Below are positions 1 through 6,420 of a stretch of 23,854 nt of DNA, in pieces. Below the pieces are notes generated by a model. The model was not told where the DNA came from. It did not search any database and worked only from the letters and a program-made list of their open reading frames with translations. The stretch lies in the NCBI GenBank assembly GCA_024277955.1, contig JAJRUE010000213.1, positions 1-23,854 of the forward strand, given 5' to 3'. The number at the start of each line of letters is the position of its first letter. Position 1 is the first letter of the stretch. The position numbers and the translations under genes are program-made. Source of the DNA: Alphaproteobacteria bacterium. Lineage in GTDB: Bacteria; Pseudomonadota; Alphaproteobacteria; Rhodobacterales; Rhodobacteraceae.

Positions 1-30
1 CCGATCCCCAAGCCCCCGATCCCCAAGCCC
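1..30. repeat. 15-bp direct tandem repeat at window edge
   Basis: Two perfect head-to-tail copies of CCGATCCCCAAGCCC occupy 1-15 and 16-30, about 28 bases before prmA. Because the first copy begins at the first base of the window, the array may extend further upstream. No function can be assigned. Confidence 0.8.
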
Positions 31-57
31 TCAGCCTCACGACCCCGGAGCCCCGCG

Positions 58-933
58 ATGCCCACTTTCACCGCCTACACCACCCTTGGCGGGCGCGAAA
101 ACGCCGAAAACCTCGGCGCGGCGCTGGAACGGATGACGCCCGAGCCGATCGGCGTCGGCGTGTTCGAGATGGAAGACGGATCGGGCCTGTGGGAAATCGG
201 CGGCTACTTTACCCAGCCCCCCGACCAGGCGGCGCTGGCGCTTCTGGCGGCGGCTTTCGGGGCGGCCGAATTCGTGGTGTCGGAACTGCCGGAAACCGAC
301 TGGGTGGCGCATGTGAAACGCGAACTGTCGCCGGTCGAGGCGGGGCGTTTCCTGGTGCATGGCAGCCACGACGCGCACCGGGTGCCCGAGGGCGCGATCG
401 GCCTGCTGATCGACGCGGCGATGGCGTTCGGCACCGGCCACCACGGCACCACGCTGGGCTGTCTGCGGGCCATCGACCGGCTGGCCAGCCAGGGCTTTGG
501 CGCGCGCAGCACCGCCGACATCGGCTGTGGCACCGCGGTTCTGGCAATGGCGGCGGCGCATGTGTTCGACGGCGCGGTGATCGCCAGCGACAATGACGCG
601 GTGGCAGTCGAGGTCGCCCAGGCCAACATCGCCGCCAACGGGCTGGCCGGGCGCATCGCCTGCGTCGAGGCCTCGGGCTTCGAGCACCCCGACATTGCCG
701 CCGCGATGCCGTTCGACCTGGTGCTGGCGAATATCCTCAAGGGGCCGCTGATCGACCTTGCGCCGGCAATGGCCTTGGCCACCGCGGAGGACGGGATCGT
801 GATTCTGTCCGGCATCCTGAACGAGCAGGCCGACGAGGTTATCGGCGTTTATCAGCGAAACGGCTACAATCTGCGCGAACGCGACGAGATCGGCGACTGG
901 ACCACCCTCACATTGGTGAAATCCCGCCGATAG
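58..933 (+). CDS. prmA: Ribosomal protein L11 methyltransferase PrmA
   Basis: This 291-residue protein is a cytoplasmic SAM-dependent methyltransferase expected to methylate ribosomal protein L11. The N-terminal ~100 residues match the divergent substrate-recognition part of PrmA. The Rossmann methyltransferase domain follows, with FGTGHHGTT at 124-132 (the PrmA hallmark), the SAM-binding DIGCGTAVLA at 154-163, an acidic loop DND near 178-180 and LANILKGPL at 223-231 (motif IV). The length is typical of the family. The ATG at 58 was chosen because MPTFTAYTTL is a normal PrmA beginning. PrmA is a housekeeping enzyme that is dispensable in several bacteria. The next gene starts 139 bases later on the same strand; whether the two are co-transcribed is unclear. 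Confidence 0.93.
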   Translation: MPTFTAYTTLGGRENAENLGAALERMTPEPIGVGVFEMEDGSGLWEIGGYFTQPPDQAALALLAAAFGAAEFVVSELPETDWVAHVKRELSPVEAGRFLVHGSHDAHRVPEGAIGLLIDAAMAFGTGHHGTTLGCLRAIDRLASQGFGARSTADIGCGTAVLAMAAAHVFDGAVIASDNDAVAVEVAQANIAANGLAGRIACVEASGFEHPDIAAAMPFDLVLANILKGPLIDLAPAMALATAEDGIVILSGILNEQADEVIGVYQRNGYNLRERDEIGDWTTLTLVKSRR

Positions 934-1007
934 GGCGCGCGCGGCGGCCACCGCCATATTCCTGCCGCATTTCGGCGAAATTTTCCAATCAGTTCCCCGG
1001 CACAGAC

Positions 1008-1033
1008 GGCGCAGTCGAACGGCGCAGTCGAAC
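1008..1033. repeat. 13-bp tandem duplication upstream of the small membrane-protein gene
   Basis: GGCGCAGTCGAAC occurs twice without a gap (1008-1020 and 1021-1033). It lies between prmA and the start of the next gene. It is one of several short tandem duplications in the intergenic DNA of this window. Confidence 0.8.
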
Positions 1034-1072
1034 GGAGTGGGCGCCCGGCAAGTCTGGGCATGCGAGGTGGCA

Positions 1073-1420
1073 ATGGAAGACGCAAAAAGAGCCGAGTTTT
1101 CTCAACGGGTGCAACGCATCAGCCGCCAGCATCGCAAGCTGTCGCGCGGCCATGTGGCGACCATCGCGCCCACCGGCCTGATCGAGCTCAAGCCGCAGCG
1201 AAAGTCCTCGGGCAGCGCGATGCGCAGCCTTCTGGCCTGTCTGGTCGTCCTGATGGGCTTCAAGGGGTTTCTGTATGGCCAGATCGGCGAAACGGCCTAT
1301 GGGCTGCGCATTCTGCAGCTGCAAAACGGGTCGGTTCTGGAAAAGATCGGGGCCAGCGTGATGTATCCCGACCCGATCACGGTGACCATCGCCGGGGTGC
1401 TGTCCGGCAGGTCGCGCTGA
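1073..1420 (+). CDS. Hypothetical small single-pass membrane protein
   Basis: This gene encodes 115 residues I do not recognise. The first ~50 residues are basic and polar (many Arg, Lys and Gln). One hydrophobic segment follows at roughly residues 50-70 (MRSLLACLVVLMGFKGFLYG), and the rest is a short polar tail, so a single-pass inner-membrane protein with a positive cytoplasmic N-terminus is the simplest reading. The open frame extends to a GTG at 1037, but the ATG at 1073 is preceded at good distance by GAGGTGG (1064-1070) and is preferred. The gene ends 30 bases before a strong hairpin and converges with the DUF1127 gene. No functional motif is visible. Confidence 0.7.
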   Translation: MEDAKRAEFSQRVQRISRQHRKLSRGHVATIAPTGLIELKPQRKSSGSAMRSLLACLVVLMGFKGFLYGQIGETAYGLRILQLQNGSVLEKIGASVMYPDPITVTIAGVLSGRSR

Positions 1421-1434
1421 ACAAGTTTTCCCTC

Positions 1435-1448
1435 TGGCATCGATGCCA
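1435..1448. other. Perfect 14-bp palindrome between convergent genes
   Basis: TGGCATCGATGCCA is perfectly self-complementary. It lies 14 bases after the stop of the preceding gene and just before the terminator hairpin. It could be a protein-binding site or chance. Confidence 0.55.
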
Positions 1449-1450
1449 AT

Positions 1451-1482
1451 CCAAGGCCGTCCGGCGTCGCGGGCGGCCTTGG
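1451..1482. terminator. Bidirectional terminator hairpin between convergent genes
   Basis: CCAAGGCCGTCCG (1451-1463) pairs with CGGGCGGCCTTGG (1470-1482): 13 pairs including one T-G wobble, around the 6-base loop GCGTCG. It lies between the stops of the small membrane-protein gene (plus) and the DUF1127 gene (minus) and can serve both. There is no long T-run on either side (TTCTGG on plus, ATTGG on minus), so termination may be imperfect or the stem may mainly protect mRNA 3' ends. Confidence 0.65.
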
Positions 1483-1490
1483 TTCTGGCG

Positions 1491-1521
1491 GGGGCCGGGT
1501 GGGGCCGGGTGGGGGCCGGGT
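1491..1521. repeat. G-rich triple repeat, potential G-quadruplex
   Basis: GGGGCCGGGT is present three times (1491-1500, 1501-1510, 1512-1521; one extra G before the third) and is followed by GGG. The plus strand therefore has seven runs of at least three G separated by only CC or T, a pattern that fits G-quadruplex rules. On the minus strand it becomes a C-rich stretch in the 3' untranslated region of the DUF1127 mRNA, immediately after its stop codon. Confidence 0.75.
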
Positions 1522-1529
1522 GGGCGCGA

Positions 1530-1733
1530 TCAGAACGCGATGCGGTCGATGTCGTCGCGGCGCAGCCCGATGTCTTCAAGTTCGTGATCGCTGAGCTGGC
1601 GAAGAGCGGCGCGGGTTTTGCGCAGGTCGTTCCAGGTCACGATGCTTTGCACAAGCATGCGCACGGCGGCCGCTGTGCGGGCGCCGAAACCTGTGCCAAG
1701 GGCATTGGGGCGGGTGGTTTCAAAAGCAGCCAT
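1530..1733 (-). CDS. DUF1127 domain small protein
   Basis: This gene encodes 67 residues with the DUF1127 helix at the C-terminus (about residues 36-67), including RKTRAALRQLSDHELEDIGL followed by RRDDIDR. The N-terminal part is alanine-rich and variable. Start choice: the open frame reaches back to 1853, but the ATG at 1733 has an AAAGGATC ribosome-binding sequence and gives a normal length for the family. DUF1127 proteins are abundant in alphaproteobacteria. In Rhodobacter one member is a small RNA-binding protein encoded next to stress-induced CcsR small RNAs. Whether this one binds RNA is inference. It is divergent from ruvC and convergent with the preceding gene. Confidence 0.85.
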   Translation of the reverse strand: MAAFETTRPNALGTGFGARTAAAVRMLVQSIVTWNDLRKTRAALRQLSDHELEDIGLRRDDIDRIAF

Positions 1734-1758
1734 CGTCTTGATCCTTTGCGAAAGTCGG

Positions 1759-1777
1759 CCGACGCGCCATGCGTCGG
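1759..1777 (-). other. Hairpin in the 5' leader of the DUF1127 gene
   Basis: CCGACGC (1759-1765) and GCGTCGG (1771-1777) form a perfect 7-bp stem with a 5-base loop. It lies about 26 bases upstream of the DUF1127 start codon, so it would be in the mRNA leader. A regulatory role is inference. Confidence 0.5.
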
Positions 1778-1821
1778 ACCGGGGGGCATCTAGGGCCAAT
1801 GCGCCGCTGCGACAAGCCGCG

Positions 1822-1830
1822 ATTATTGCA
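1822..1830 (-). promoter_or_regulatory. Candidate extended -10 promoter for the DUF1127 gene
   Basis: The minus strand reads TGCAATAAT from 1830 to 1822: an extended -10 TG motif followed by AATAAT, 5 of 6 matches to TATAAT. No clear -35 is present. Transcription would begin near 1815, giving a leader of about 80 bases that contains the hairpin at 1759-1777. Confidence 0.3.
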
Positions 1831-1963
1831 TACCTCCCGTGCGGCGATTGCATGGCTTCAGGGCGTTGTCAACCATCTGGTAATTAATGGAAAAATACGC
1901 ATCAGGCGGGTCGCTTTCAGCCCTTGAAACGGCGTTTTCCGACCGCGCGGGCGCGCCGCGTTC

Positions 1964-1988
1964 CCGGCCCCTGCCGCCCCGGGGCCGG
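1964..1988 (+). other. GC-rich hairpin in the ruvC leader
   Basis: CCGGCCCC (1964-1971) pairs perfectly with GGGGCCGG (1981-1988) across a 9-base loop. CAAGATTTTC follows, so a weak T-run lies 5 bases downstream. It sits 70 bases upstream of ruvC. It could be an attenuator-like element, a leftover terminator or a chance GC stem. Confidence 0.4.
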
Positions 1989-2058
1989 CAAGATTTTCTG
2001 GCGGATGTTCGCCTTTCGTGCTAGGCGGGAAAAAAACCAGCAAGAGCAGGGCAAGACA

Positions 2059-2565
2059 ATGCGCGTATTGGGGATCGATCCCGGCCTTCGCAACCTGGGT
2101 TGGGGGGTGATCGACGTGGCGGGATCGCGCCTGACGCATGTGGCCAACGGCGTGTGCCGGTCCGATGGCGACGACCTGTCCGAACGTCTCTTGAGCCTGT
2201 TCAACCAGTTGAGCGAGATCGTCGCGCGTTTCGTGCCCGACACCGCGGCGGTGGAACAGACCTTCGTCAACAAGGACGGCGCCGGCACGCTGAAACTGGG
2301 CCAGGCGCGCGGCATCGCGATGCTGGTGCCGGCCCGCGCCGGGCTTTCGATCGGGGAATATGCGCCCAACACCGTGAAAAAGGCGGTTGTGGGCGTGGGC
2401 CACGCCGACAAGGGGCAGATCGGCCACATGGTGCGCCTGCAACTGCCCGGCGCCGAGATTGCCGGGGCGGATGCGGCGGACGCGCTGGCGATCGCGATCT
2501 GCCACGCCCACCATGCGCAATCGGCCGGACGGCTGGACGCGGCCTTGAAAAGGGCGAGCGCATGA
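2059..2565 (+). CDS. ruvC: Holliday junction resolvase RuvC
   Basis: This 168-residue protein is the endonuclease that cuts Holliday junctions symmetrically during recombination and replication-fork repair, working with RuvAB. All four acidic active-site residues are visible: D7 in LGIDPGL, E66 in AVEQTFV, and D138 and D141 in GADAADALAIA; these are the same numbers as in E. coli RuvC. The length is standard. The start ATG (2059) gives the canonical MRVLGIDPG beginning although the ribosome-binding site is weak (GAGCAGGG about 10 bases upstream). The stop overlaps the ruvA start in an ATGA arrangement, suggesting translational coupling in a ruvCAB operon. Confidence 0.96.
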   Translation: MRVLGIDPGLRNLGWGVIDVAGSRLTHVANGVCRSDGDDLSERLLSLFNQLSEIVARFVPDTAAVEQTFVNKDGAGTLKLGQARGIAMLVPARAGLSIGEYAPNTVKKAVVGVGHADKGQIGHMVRLQLPGAEIAGADAADALAIAICHAHHAQSAGRLDAALKRASA

Positions 2566-3230
2566 TCGGAAAAATCTCGGGGCGGATCGACTATCGCGGC
2601 GACGACCATGTGCTGATCGATGTGCGCGGCGTCGGCTTTGTGGTGCATGTGTCGCAGCGCACCCTGTCGGCGCTGCCCGGCGTCGGCGAAGCGGTTTCGC
2701 TTTATACCGATCTGCTGGTGCGCGAAGACCTGTTGCAGCTGTTCGGCTTTACCACGCTCGTCGAAAAGGAATGGCACAAGCTTTTGATGAGCGTGCAGGG
2801 GATCGGGGCCAAGGCCTCGATGGCGATCCTCGGGGCGCTGGGGCCCGACGGGGTCAGCCGGGCGATCGCGCTTGGGGACTGGAACGCGGTGAAGGCCGCG
2901 CCGGGCGTCGGGCCGAAGATCGCGCAGCGCGTGGTCAACGAACTGAAGGACAAGGCGCCGACGGTGATGGCGATGGGCAGCGCCGGCGACACCACCGCTG
3001 TGCCCGTAGCCGTCGAGGACGACGCGGTGATCGAACCGACGACCCCGCCGCCGGCTCCCGCCCCGGGCAACAACGGCGCCCAGGCCGAGGCGCTTTCGGC
3101 CCTGCGCAACCTTGGCTACGCGCCCGCGGATGCCGCCCGCGCGGTGGCCGAAGCGGCGAGCAGCGCGCCCGGCGCCGACACGGCCGGGCTGATCCGCGCG
3201 GCGCTGAAACTACTGGCGCCGAAAGGCTAG
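2562..3230 (+). CDS. ruvA: Holliday junction branch migration protein RuvA
   Basis: This 222-residue protein binds the four-way junction as a tetramer and loads the RuvB motor. The N-terminal OB-fold begins MIGKISGRI and contains the VGF segment near residues 24-26. Two helix-hairpin-helix motifs follow, VQGIGAKASMAIL (78-90) and APGVGPKIAQRVV (113-125). A low-complexity linker rich in Pro and Ala spans about 138-172 and is longer than that of E. coli RuvA (203 residues total). The C-terminal RuvB-contacting domain is at about 173-220 (EALSALRNLGY). The start overlaps the ruvC stop and the stop lies 3 bases before ruvB. Confidence 0.96.
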   Translation: MIGKISGRIDYRGDDHVLIDVRGVGFVVHVSQRTLSALPGVGEAVSLYTDLLVREDLLQLFGFTTLVEKEWHKLLMSVQGIGAKASMAILGALGPDGVSRAIALGDWNAVKAAPGVGPKIAQRVVNELKDKAPTVMAMGSAGDTTAVPVAVEDDAVIEPTTPPPAPAPGNNGAQAEALSALRNLGYAPADAARAVAEAASSAPGADTAGLIRAALKLLAPKG

Positions 3231-3233
3231 GCG

Positions 3234-4262
3234 ATGCGCGAACCCGACCCCACCCTGCGCCCCGAACCGCGCCCCGAGGACGAAGACCGCGCGCTGCGCC
3301 CGCAGGCGCTTGACGACTTCATCGGCCAGCCCGAGGCGCGCGCCAACCTGCGGGTGTTCATCGAAAGCGCGCGGATGCGCGGCGAAGCGATGGATCATGC
3401 GCTATTTCACGGGCCTCCGGGTTTGGGCAAGACCACGCTGGCGCAGATCATCGCCCGCGAACTGGGGGTGAATTTCCGCATGACCAGCGGCCCGGTGCTG
3501 GCCAGGGCCGGCGATCTGGCGGCGATCCTGACCAATCTGGAACCGCGCGACGTGCTGTTCATCGACGAAATCCACCGCCTCAACCCGGCGGTGGAAGAGG
3601 TGCTCTACCCGGCGCTGGAGGATTTCGAGCTGGACCTGGTGATCGGCGAAGGCCCGGCGGCGCGCACCGTGCGCATCGAGCTGCAGCCGTTCACGCTGGT
3701 GGGTGCCACCACGCGGCTGGGCCTGCTGACCACGCCGTTGCGCGACCGGTTCGGCATCCCGGTGCGGCTGCAGTTCTATTCGGTGGACGAACTGCACGAG
3801 ATCGTGTCGCGCGGCGCCCGGCTGATGGGGATCGCGGCCGACCCCGAGGGCGTCCGGGAAATCGCCCGGCGCGCCCGCGGCACCCCGCGCATCGCCGGCC
3901 GGCTGCTGCGCCGGGTGGTGGATTTCGCGCTGGTCGAGGGCGACGGGCGGCTGACCCGCGCGGTCGCCGATGGCGCCCTGACCCGGCTGGGGGTGGACGG
4001 GCTGGGGCTGGACGGGGCCGACCGGCGCTATCTTGGGCTGATCGCCGAAAACTATGCCGGCGGCCCGGTGGGGATCGAGACGCTTTCGGCGGCGCTGTCG
4101 GAAAGCCGCGACGCGCTGGAAGAGGTGATCGAACCCTATCTGCTGCAACAGGGGCTGATCCAGCGCACCCCGCGCGGGCGGATGCTGGCGGCCAAGGCCT
4201 GGGCGCATCTGGGGATTGCGGCGCCGGCGGCTCCGGGGCAAAATGACCTGTTCGGAAAATAG
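3234..4262 (+). CDS. ruvB: Holliday junction branch migration ATPase RuvB
   Basis: This 342-residue AAA+ motor hexamer drives branch migration on the RuvA-bound junction. The sequence shows Walker A GPPGLGKT (60-67), Walker B FIDEIH (109-114), sensor 1 GATT (157-160) and the arginine-finger region PLRDRFG (168-174). A C-terminal winged-helix domain covers about 265-335 and ends with the usual PRGRMLAAKAW region. The ATG at 3234 follows the ruvA stop by 3 bases. Length and motifs are typical, and it is the third gene of the ruvCAB unit. Confidence 0.97.
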   Translation: MREPDPTLRPEPRPEDEDRALRPQALDDFIGQPEARANLRVFIESARMRGEAMDHALFHGPPGLGKTTLAQIIARELGVNFRMTSGPVLARAGDLAAILTNLEPRDVLFIDEIHRLNPAVEEVLYPALEDFELDLVIGEGPAARTVRIELQPFTLVGATTRLGLLTTPLRDRFGIPVRLQFYSVDELHEIVSRGARLMGIAADPEGVREIARRARGTPRIAGRLLRRVVDFALVEGDGRLTRAVADGALTRLGVDGLGLDGADRRYLGLIAENYAGGPVGIETLSAALSESRDALEEVIEPYLLQQGLIQRTPRGRMLAAKAWAHLGIAAPAAPGQNDLFGK

Positions 4263-4312
4263 ATTGGAAGCCGCCGGCGCGGTATTGGCCGGCAAAACAC
4301 AGCGGGGAAGCG

Positions 4313-5140
4313 ATGCGGCGATCATTGGTTCGGGGTTGGGTTCTGGCCATTGGATTGATGCTGGCGGGCGGCCAGGCGGCGCTGGCCCAGCAGGATGTGA
4401 CGGGCGATGCGATCATGACGCGGGCCGGGCTGGCGCGCATCGTCGACGCGGGCGACGGCAGCCGGTTGCTGATGGTGGGCGATGTGCCGGTGCCCCTGCC
4501 GGATGCGCCCTATATCGCCTTCATCGAAAAGAAGCTGGGCGATCTGCTGCTGGTGCTCTATTCGCAGGGCGGCAACGCCTGTCCCGGCTTTTACGTCTGG
4601 GTTCACGCCACCCCCGGCGCGGTGCGGCGCACCGAAGAGTTCGGAACCTGCTCGGATCTCGCGCAGGTCACCTATGACAGCGAAACCGTCAGCGTCACCA
4701 TGCCGTCGTTCGCGCCGGGCAAGGGCGATGTGACCTTTGTCTACGACGGGCGCGGCCCGGTGCGCGAGGTGCAGCTGGGGCTCGCGCCTTCGGGCATGAA
4801 ACCCGGCGATGGCCCGGATTTCTGGATCGGGCGCTATCCCTACGATCTGCTGGCGGCGGCCGATTTTCAGGACCGGCTGGCGGCGCTGCTTGGCCCCGCC
4901 GGGCTGCCCGATGCACAGCGGATGATGGCGCTGGCCTCGCCCATGCGGCGCGACGGCAACTGGGTGGCGGGCGAAGGCTGCCAGCCGCATGACTGCGCCG
5001 ACAACCGCGGCGCGCTGGCGGTCAACCTGCTGGACGGGCGCATCGTCGTGGCGCTGCGCGACCGGTCCGGGCTGCGGCTTTGGGGCGACGACGGGCGGAG
5101 GCTGCCGGCGGTCTTTGCCGAGATCTTTCGCGAAAACTAG
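4313..5140 (+). CDS. Exported hypothetical protein with Ivy-like CxPHDC motif
   Basis: The 275-residue product has a signal peptide (basic start, hydrophobic core about 8-20, AQAALA-type cleavage near residue 25), so it should be periplasmic. The middle part has no fold I recognise. The C-terminal 55 residues contain EGCQPHDCADNRGALAVNLL starting at 221, with cysteines 223 and 228. The CxPHDC loop followed by strands is characteristic of Ivy-type lysozyme inhibitors, so this end may be an Ivy-like domain; that assignment is inference. Two more cysteines (90, 113) could form a second disulfide. The ATG is preceded by GGGGAAG. It lies 50 bases after ruvB and 9 bases before the next gene, in the same apparent operon. 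Confidence 0.75.
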   Translation: MRRSLVRGWVLAIGLMLAGGQAALAQQDVTGDAIMTRAGLARIVDAGDGSRLLMVGDVPVPLPDAPYIAFIEKKLGDLLLVLYSQGGNACPGFYVWVHATPGAVRRTEEFGTCSDLAQVTYDSETVSVTMPSFAPGKGDVTFVYDGRGPVREVQLGLAPSGMKPGDGPDFWIGRYPYDLLAAADFQDRLAALLGPAGLPDAQRMMALASPMRRDGNWVAGEGCQPHDCADNRGALAVNLLDGRIVVALRDRSGLRLWGDDGRRLPAVFAEIFREN

Positions 5141-5149
5141 GGGGCGGGC

Positions 5150-5764
5150 GTGACTCCGGAACAGATCGAGACGCTTTTTCGCGGCGACGCCGGGTTTCGC
5201 TTTGCCCGCTGGTCGCGGCCGATCGTGCCGATGGTGCTGGGGGTCGAACAAGCCACCCTGGGCGTGGTCAAGGGCGCGATCGAGGCGCTGGTGACCATCG
5301 CCGGTCACCAGATGGCCGAAACCGACCCGGAAATGGGCGCGAACCTTTACGTTTTTTTCCTGCGCGACTGGTCCGAACTGGCCGATGTGCCGGAATTCGC
5401 CGACCTGATCCCGGAACTGCCCTCGGCCTTGCCGCGTTTGCAGGACGCGGGGGCGAACCAGTATCGGCTTTTCCGTTTTGAAAGCGATGGCGCGATCCGG
5501 GCGGCGTTTTCCTTGCTGCGGATGGACAAGGCGCTGATGGCGCTGCCTGCCGATGTGCTGGCGCTTGGCGAAGCGGTCAAGCTGATGCTGCTGTGGGGCG
5601 GCGGCGCGTTCGACACCCGCCCGCCGCTTGAAACGGTCAAGGGCGAAACCCTGCTGCGCCCCGAGATCGCCGCCCTGATCCGCGCGGCCTACGCGCCGGA
5701 ACTGCCCGCATCCGGCGACGATCCGGCCCTGGCCCTGCGCCTGTTCGCCCGGATGCCACGCTGA
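5150..5764 (+). CDS. Hypothetical conserved-looking cytoplasmic protein
   Basis: This gene encodes 204 residues of no family I can name. There is no signal peptide or convincing membrane helix, and it is mostly alpha-helical in character with a moderately hydrophobic central stretch near 140-150 (LGEAVKLMLLWGGGAF). The frame begins with GTG at 5150, 9 bases after the preceding stop, with GGGGCGGG as a plausible ribosome-binding site; an ATG start would lose the first 27 residues. Codon use matches its neighbours. Its place between the exported Ivy-like protein and ybgC suggests it is part of the same transcription unit, but nothing shows its job. Confidence 0.7.
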   Translation: MTPEQIETLFRGDAGFRFARWSRPIVPMVLGVEQATLGVVKGAIEALVTIAGHQMAETDPEMGANLYVFFLRDWSELADVPEFADLIPELPSALPRLQDAGANQYRLFRFESDGAIRAAFSLLRMDKALMALPADVLALGEAVKLMLLWGGGAFDTRPPLETVKGETLLRPEIAALIRAAYAPELPASGDDPALALRLFARMPR

Positions 5765-5806
5765 GATTTGCCGCCTTGCCCAGCGGCGCGATCTTGTGCA
5801 CCTTGG

Positions 5807-5889
5807 CGCGGCACAGCCAAGACGGCGCAGCCACTGGGGGATGACCACGGGGGCACAACCACGGGGTACAACCAAGCCGGCACAGCCAA
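5807..5889. repeat. Six degenerate 13-14 bp tandem units before ybgC
   Basis: Six consecutive related units fill 5807-5820, 5821-5834, 5835-5848, 5849-5862, 5863-5875 and 5876-5889. They share the pattern GG-N-CA-CA/G-CCA-A/C; examples are CGCGGCACAGCCAA, GGGGGCACAACCAC and GCCGGCACAGCCAA. The array almost fills the gap between the preceding gene and ybgC and ends just before the ybgC ribosome-binding site. Strong strand bias (purine and C, almost no T) suggests repeat expansion followed by decay. Confidence 0.65.
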
Positions 5890-5908
5890 AAGGGGGGCGA
5901 GGCCTTTC

Positions 5909-6295
5909 ATGCACCAGTTCGACCTGCGCGTTTACTACGAGGACACCGACCTTGCCGGGATCGTCTACTACGCCAACTACCTGAAGTTCATCGAACGCGC
6001 CCGCACCGAGTTCATTCGCGCCCTCGGCATCGACCAGACCGCCCTGCGCGACGCCGAAGGCATCGTCTTTGCGGTGCGCCGGATCGAGGCCGACTACCTC
6101 GCGCCGGCGCGTTTCGACGATGCGCTGACGGTGGTCACGAGCCCCGAGCAGGTGACCGGCGCGCGCATCGTGCTGAACCAGGCGGTGCGCCGCGACGGAC
6201 AGGACCTGTTCATCGCCACGGTCACGCTGGCGGCGCTGGGCGAAACCGGCCAGCCGGTGCGGCTGCCGGCAAAGATCCGCCGGTTGATGCAGTGA
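5909..6295 (+). CDS. ybgC: Tol-Pal-associated acyl-CoA thioesterase YbgC
   Basis: This 128-residue hot-dog fold thioesterase is the usual first gene of tol-pal clusters. The diagnostic N-terminal segment VYYEDTDLAGIVYYANYLKF holds the catalytic Asp (D14), and VFAVRRIEADYLAPARFDD in the middle is also typical. The family hydrolyses short-chain acyl-CoA or acyl-ACP and associates with phospholipid enzymes at the membrane; its exact role in Tol-Pal function is unsettled. The frame is open upstream through the repeat array, but the ATG at 5909 with GAGG at 5899-5902 gives the conserved start and length. A hairpin follows before tolQ. Confidence 0.93.
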   Translation: MHQFDLRVYYEDTDLAGIVYYANYLKFIERARTEFIRALGIDQTALRDAEGIVFAVRRIEADYLAPARFDDALTVVTSPEQVTGARIVLNQAVRRDGQDLFIATVTLAALGETGQPVRLPAKIRRLMQ

Positions 6296-6305
6296 TTTCC
6301 CCGAA

Positions 6306-6326
6306 AACCGGGCCGCTCGGCCGGTT
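6306..6326 (+). terminator. Hairpin after ybgC, possible weak terminator
   Basis: AACCGG plus CC (with a bulged G at 6312) pairs with GGCCGGTT around the loop GCTC, giving 8 base pairs 11 bases after the ybgC stop. There is no T-run afterwards (ATCGCGCG), so it more likely reduces than stops readthrough into tolQ, or stabilises the ybgC 3' end. Confidence 0.35.
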
Positions 6327-6340
6327 ATCGCGCGCTTGTG

Positions 6341-6370
6341 TTGGCATTGGCCTTTGAATTCAGCTAGCCT
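6341..6370 (+). promoter_or_regulatory. Candidate sigma-70 promoter for tolQRAB
   Basis: TTGGCA (6341-6346) and TAGCCT (6365-6370) are separated by 18 bases, about 50 bases upstream of tolQ. The -35 has 4 to 5 matching positions; the -10 is weak (TA and final T). The AT-rich spacer (TTTGAATTCAGC) stands out in this GC-rich DNA. The position after a hairpin fits an internal start for the tol genes. Confidence 0.35.
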
Positions 6371-6420
6371 TGGTGGCATCAGGGGCCGCAACAAGACGGC
6401 CGATCACAAGAGCAGGTACG

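Larger units (their letters stand above)
1734..2058. other. 325-base intergenic region between divergent DUF1127 gene and ruvC
   Basis: No gene is seen here. The region holds a leader hairpin and a possible extended -10 for the DUF1127 gene (listed separately), a perfect minus-strand TTGACA at 1872-1867 with no convincing -10 at normal spacing, an AT-rich patch at 1880-1898, and a GC-rich hairpin in the ruvC leader. The ruvC frame is open from 1924, but the encoded upstream residues look noncoding. Confidence 0.5.

Noticed and set aside
1037..1072. GTG start at 1037 for the small membrane protein
   Set aside because: The ATG at 1073 has a GAGGTGG sequence at proper distance; the GTG lies at the end of the tandem duplication without a better site.
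4322..6394. 690-codon minus-strand frame opposite the two hypothetical genes and ybgC
   Set aside because: It runs through three plus-strand genes and the repeat array, and its translation lacks any domain; the plus-strand genes have ribosome-binding sites, a signal peptide or family motifs.
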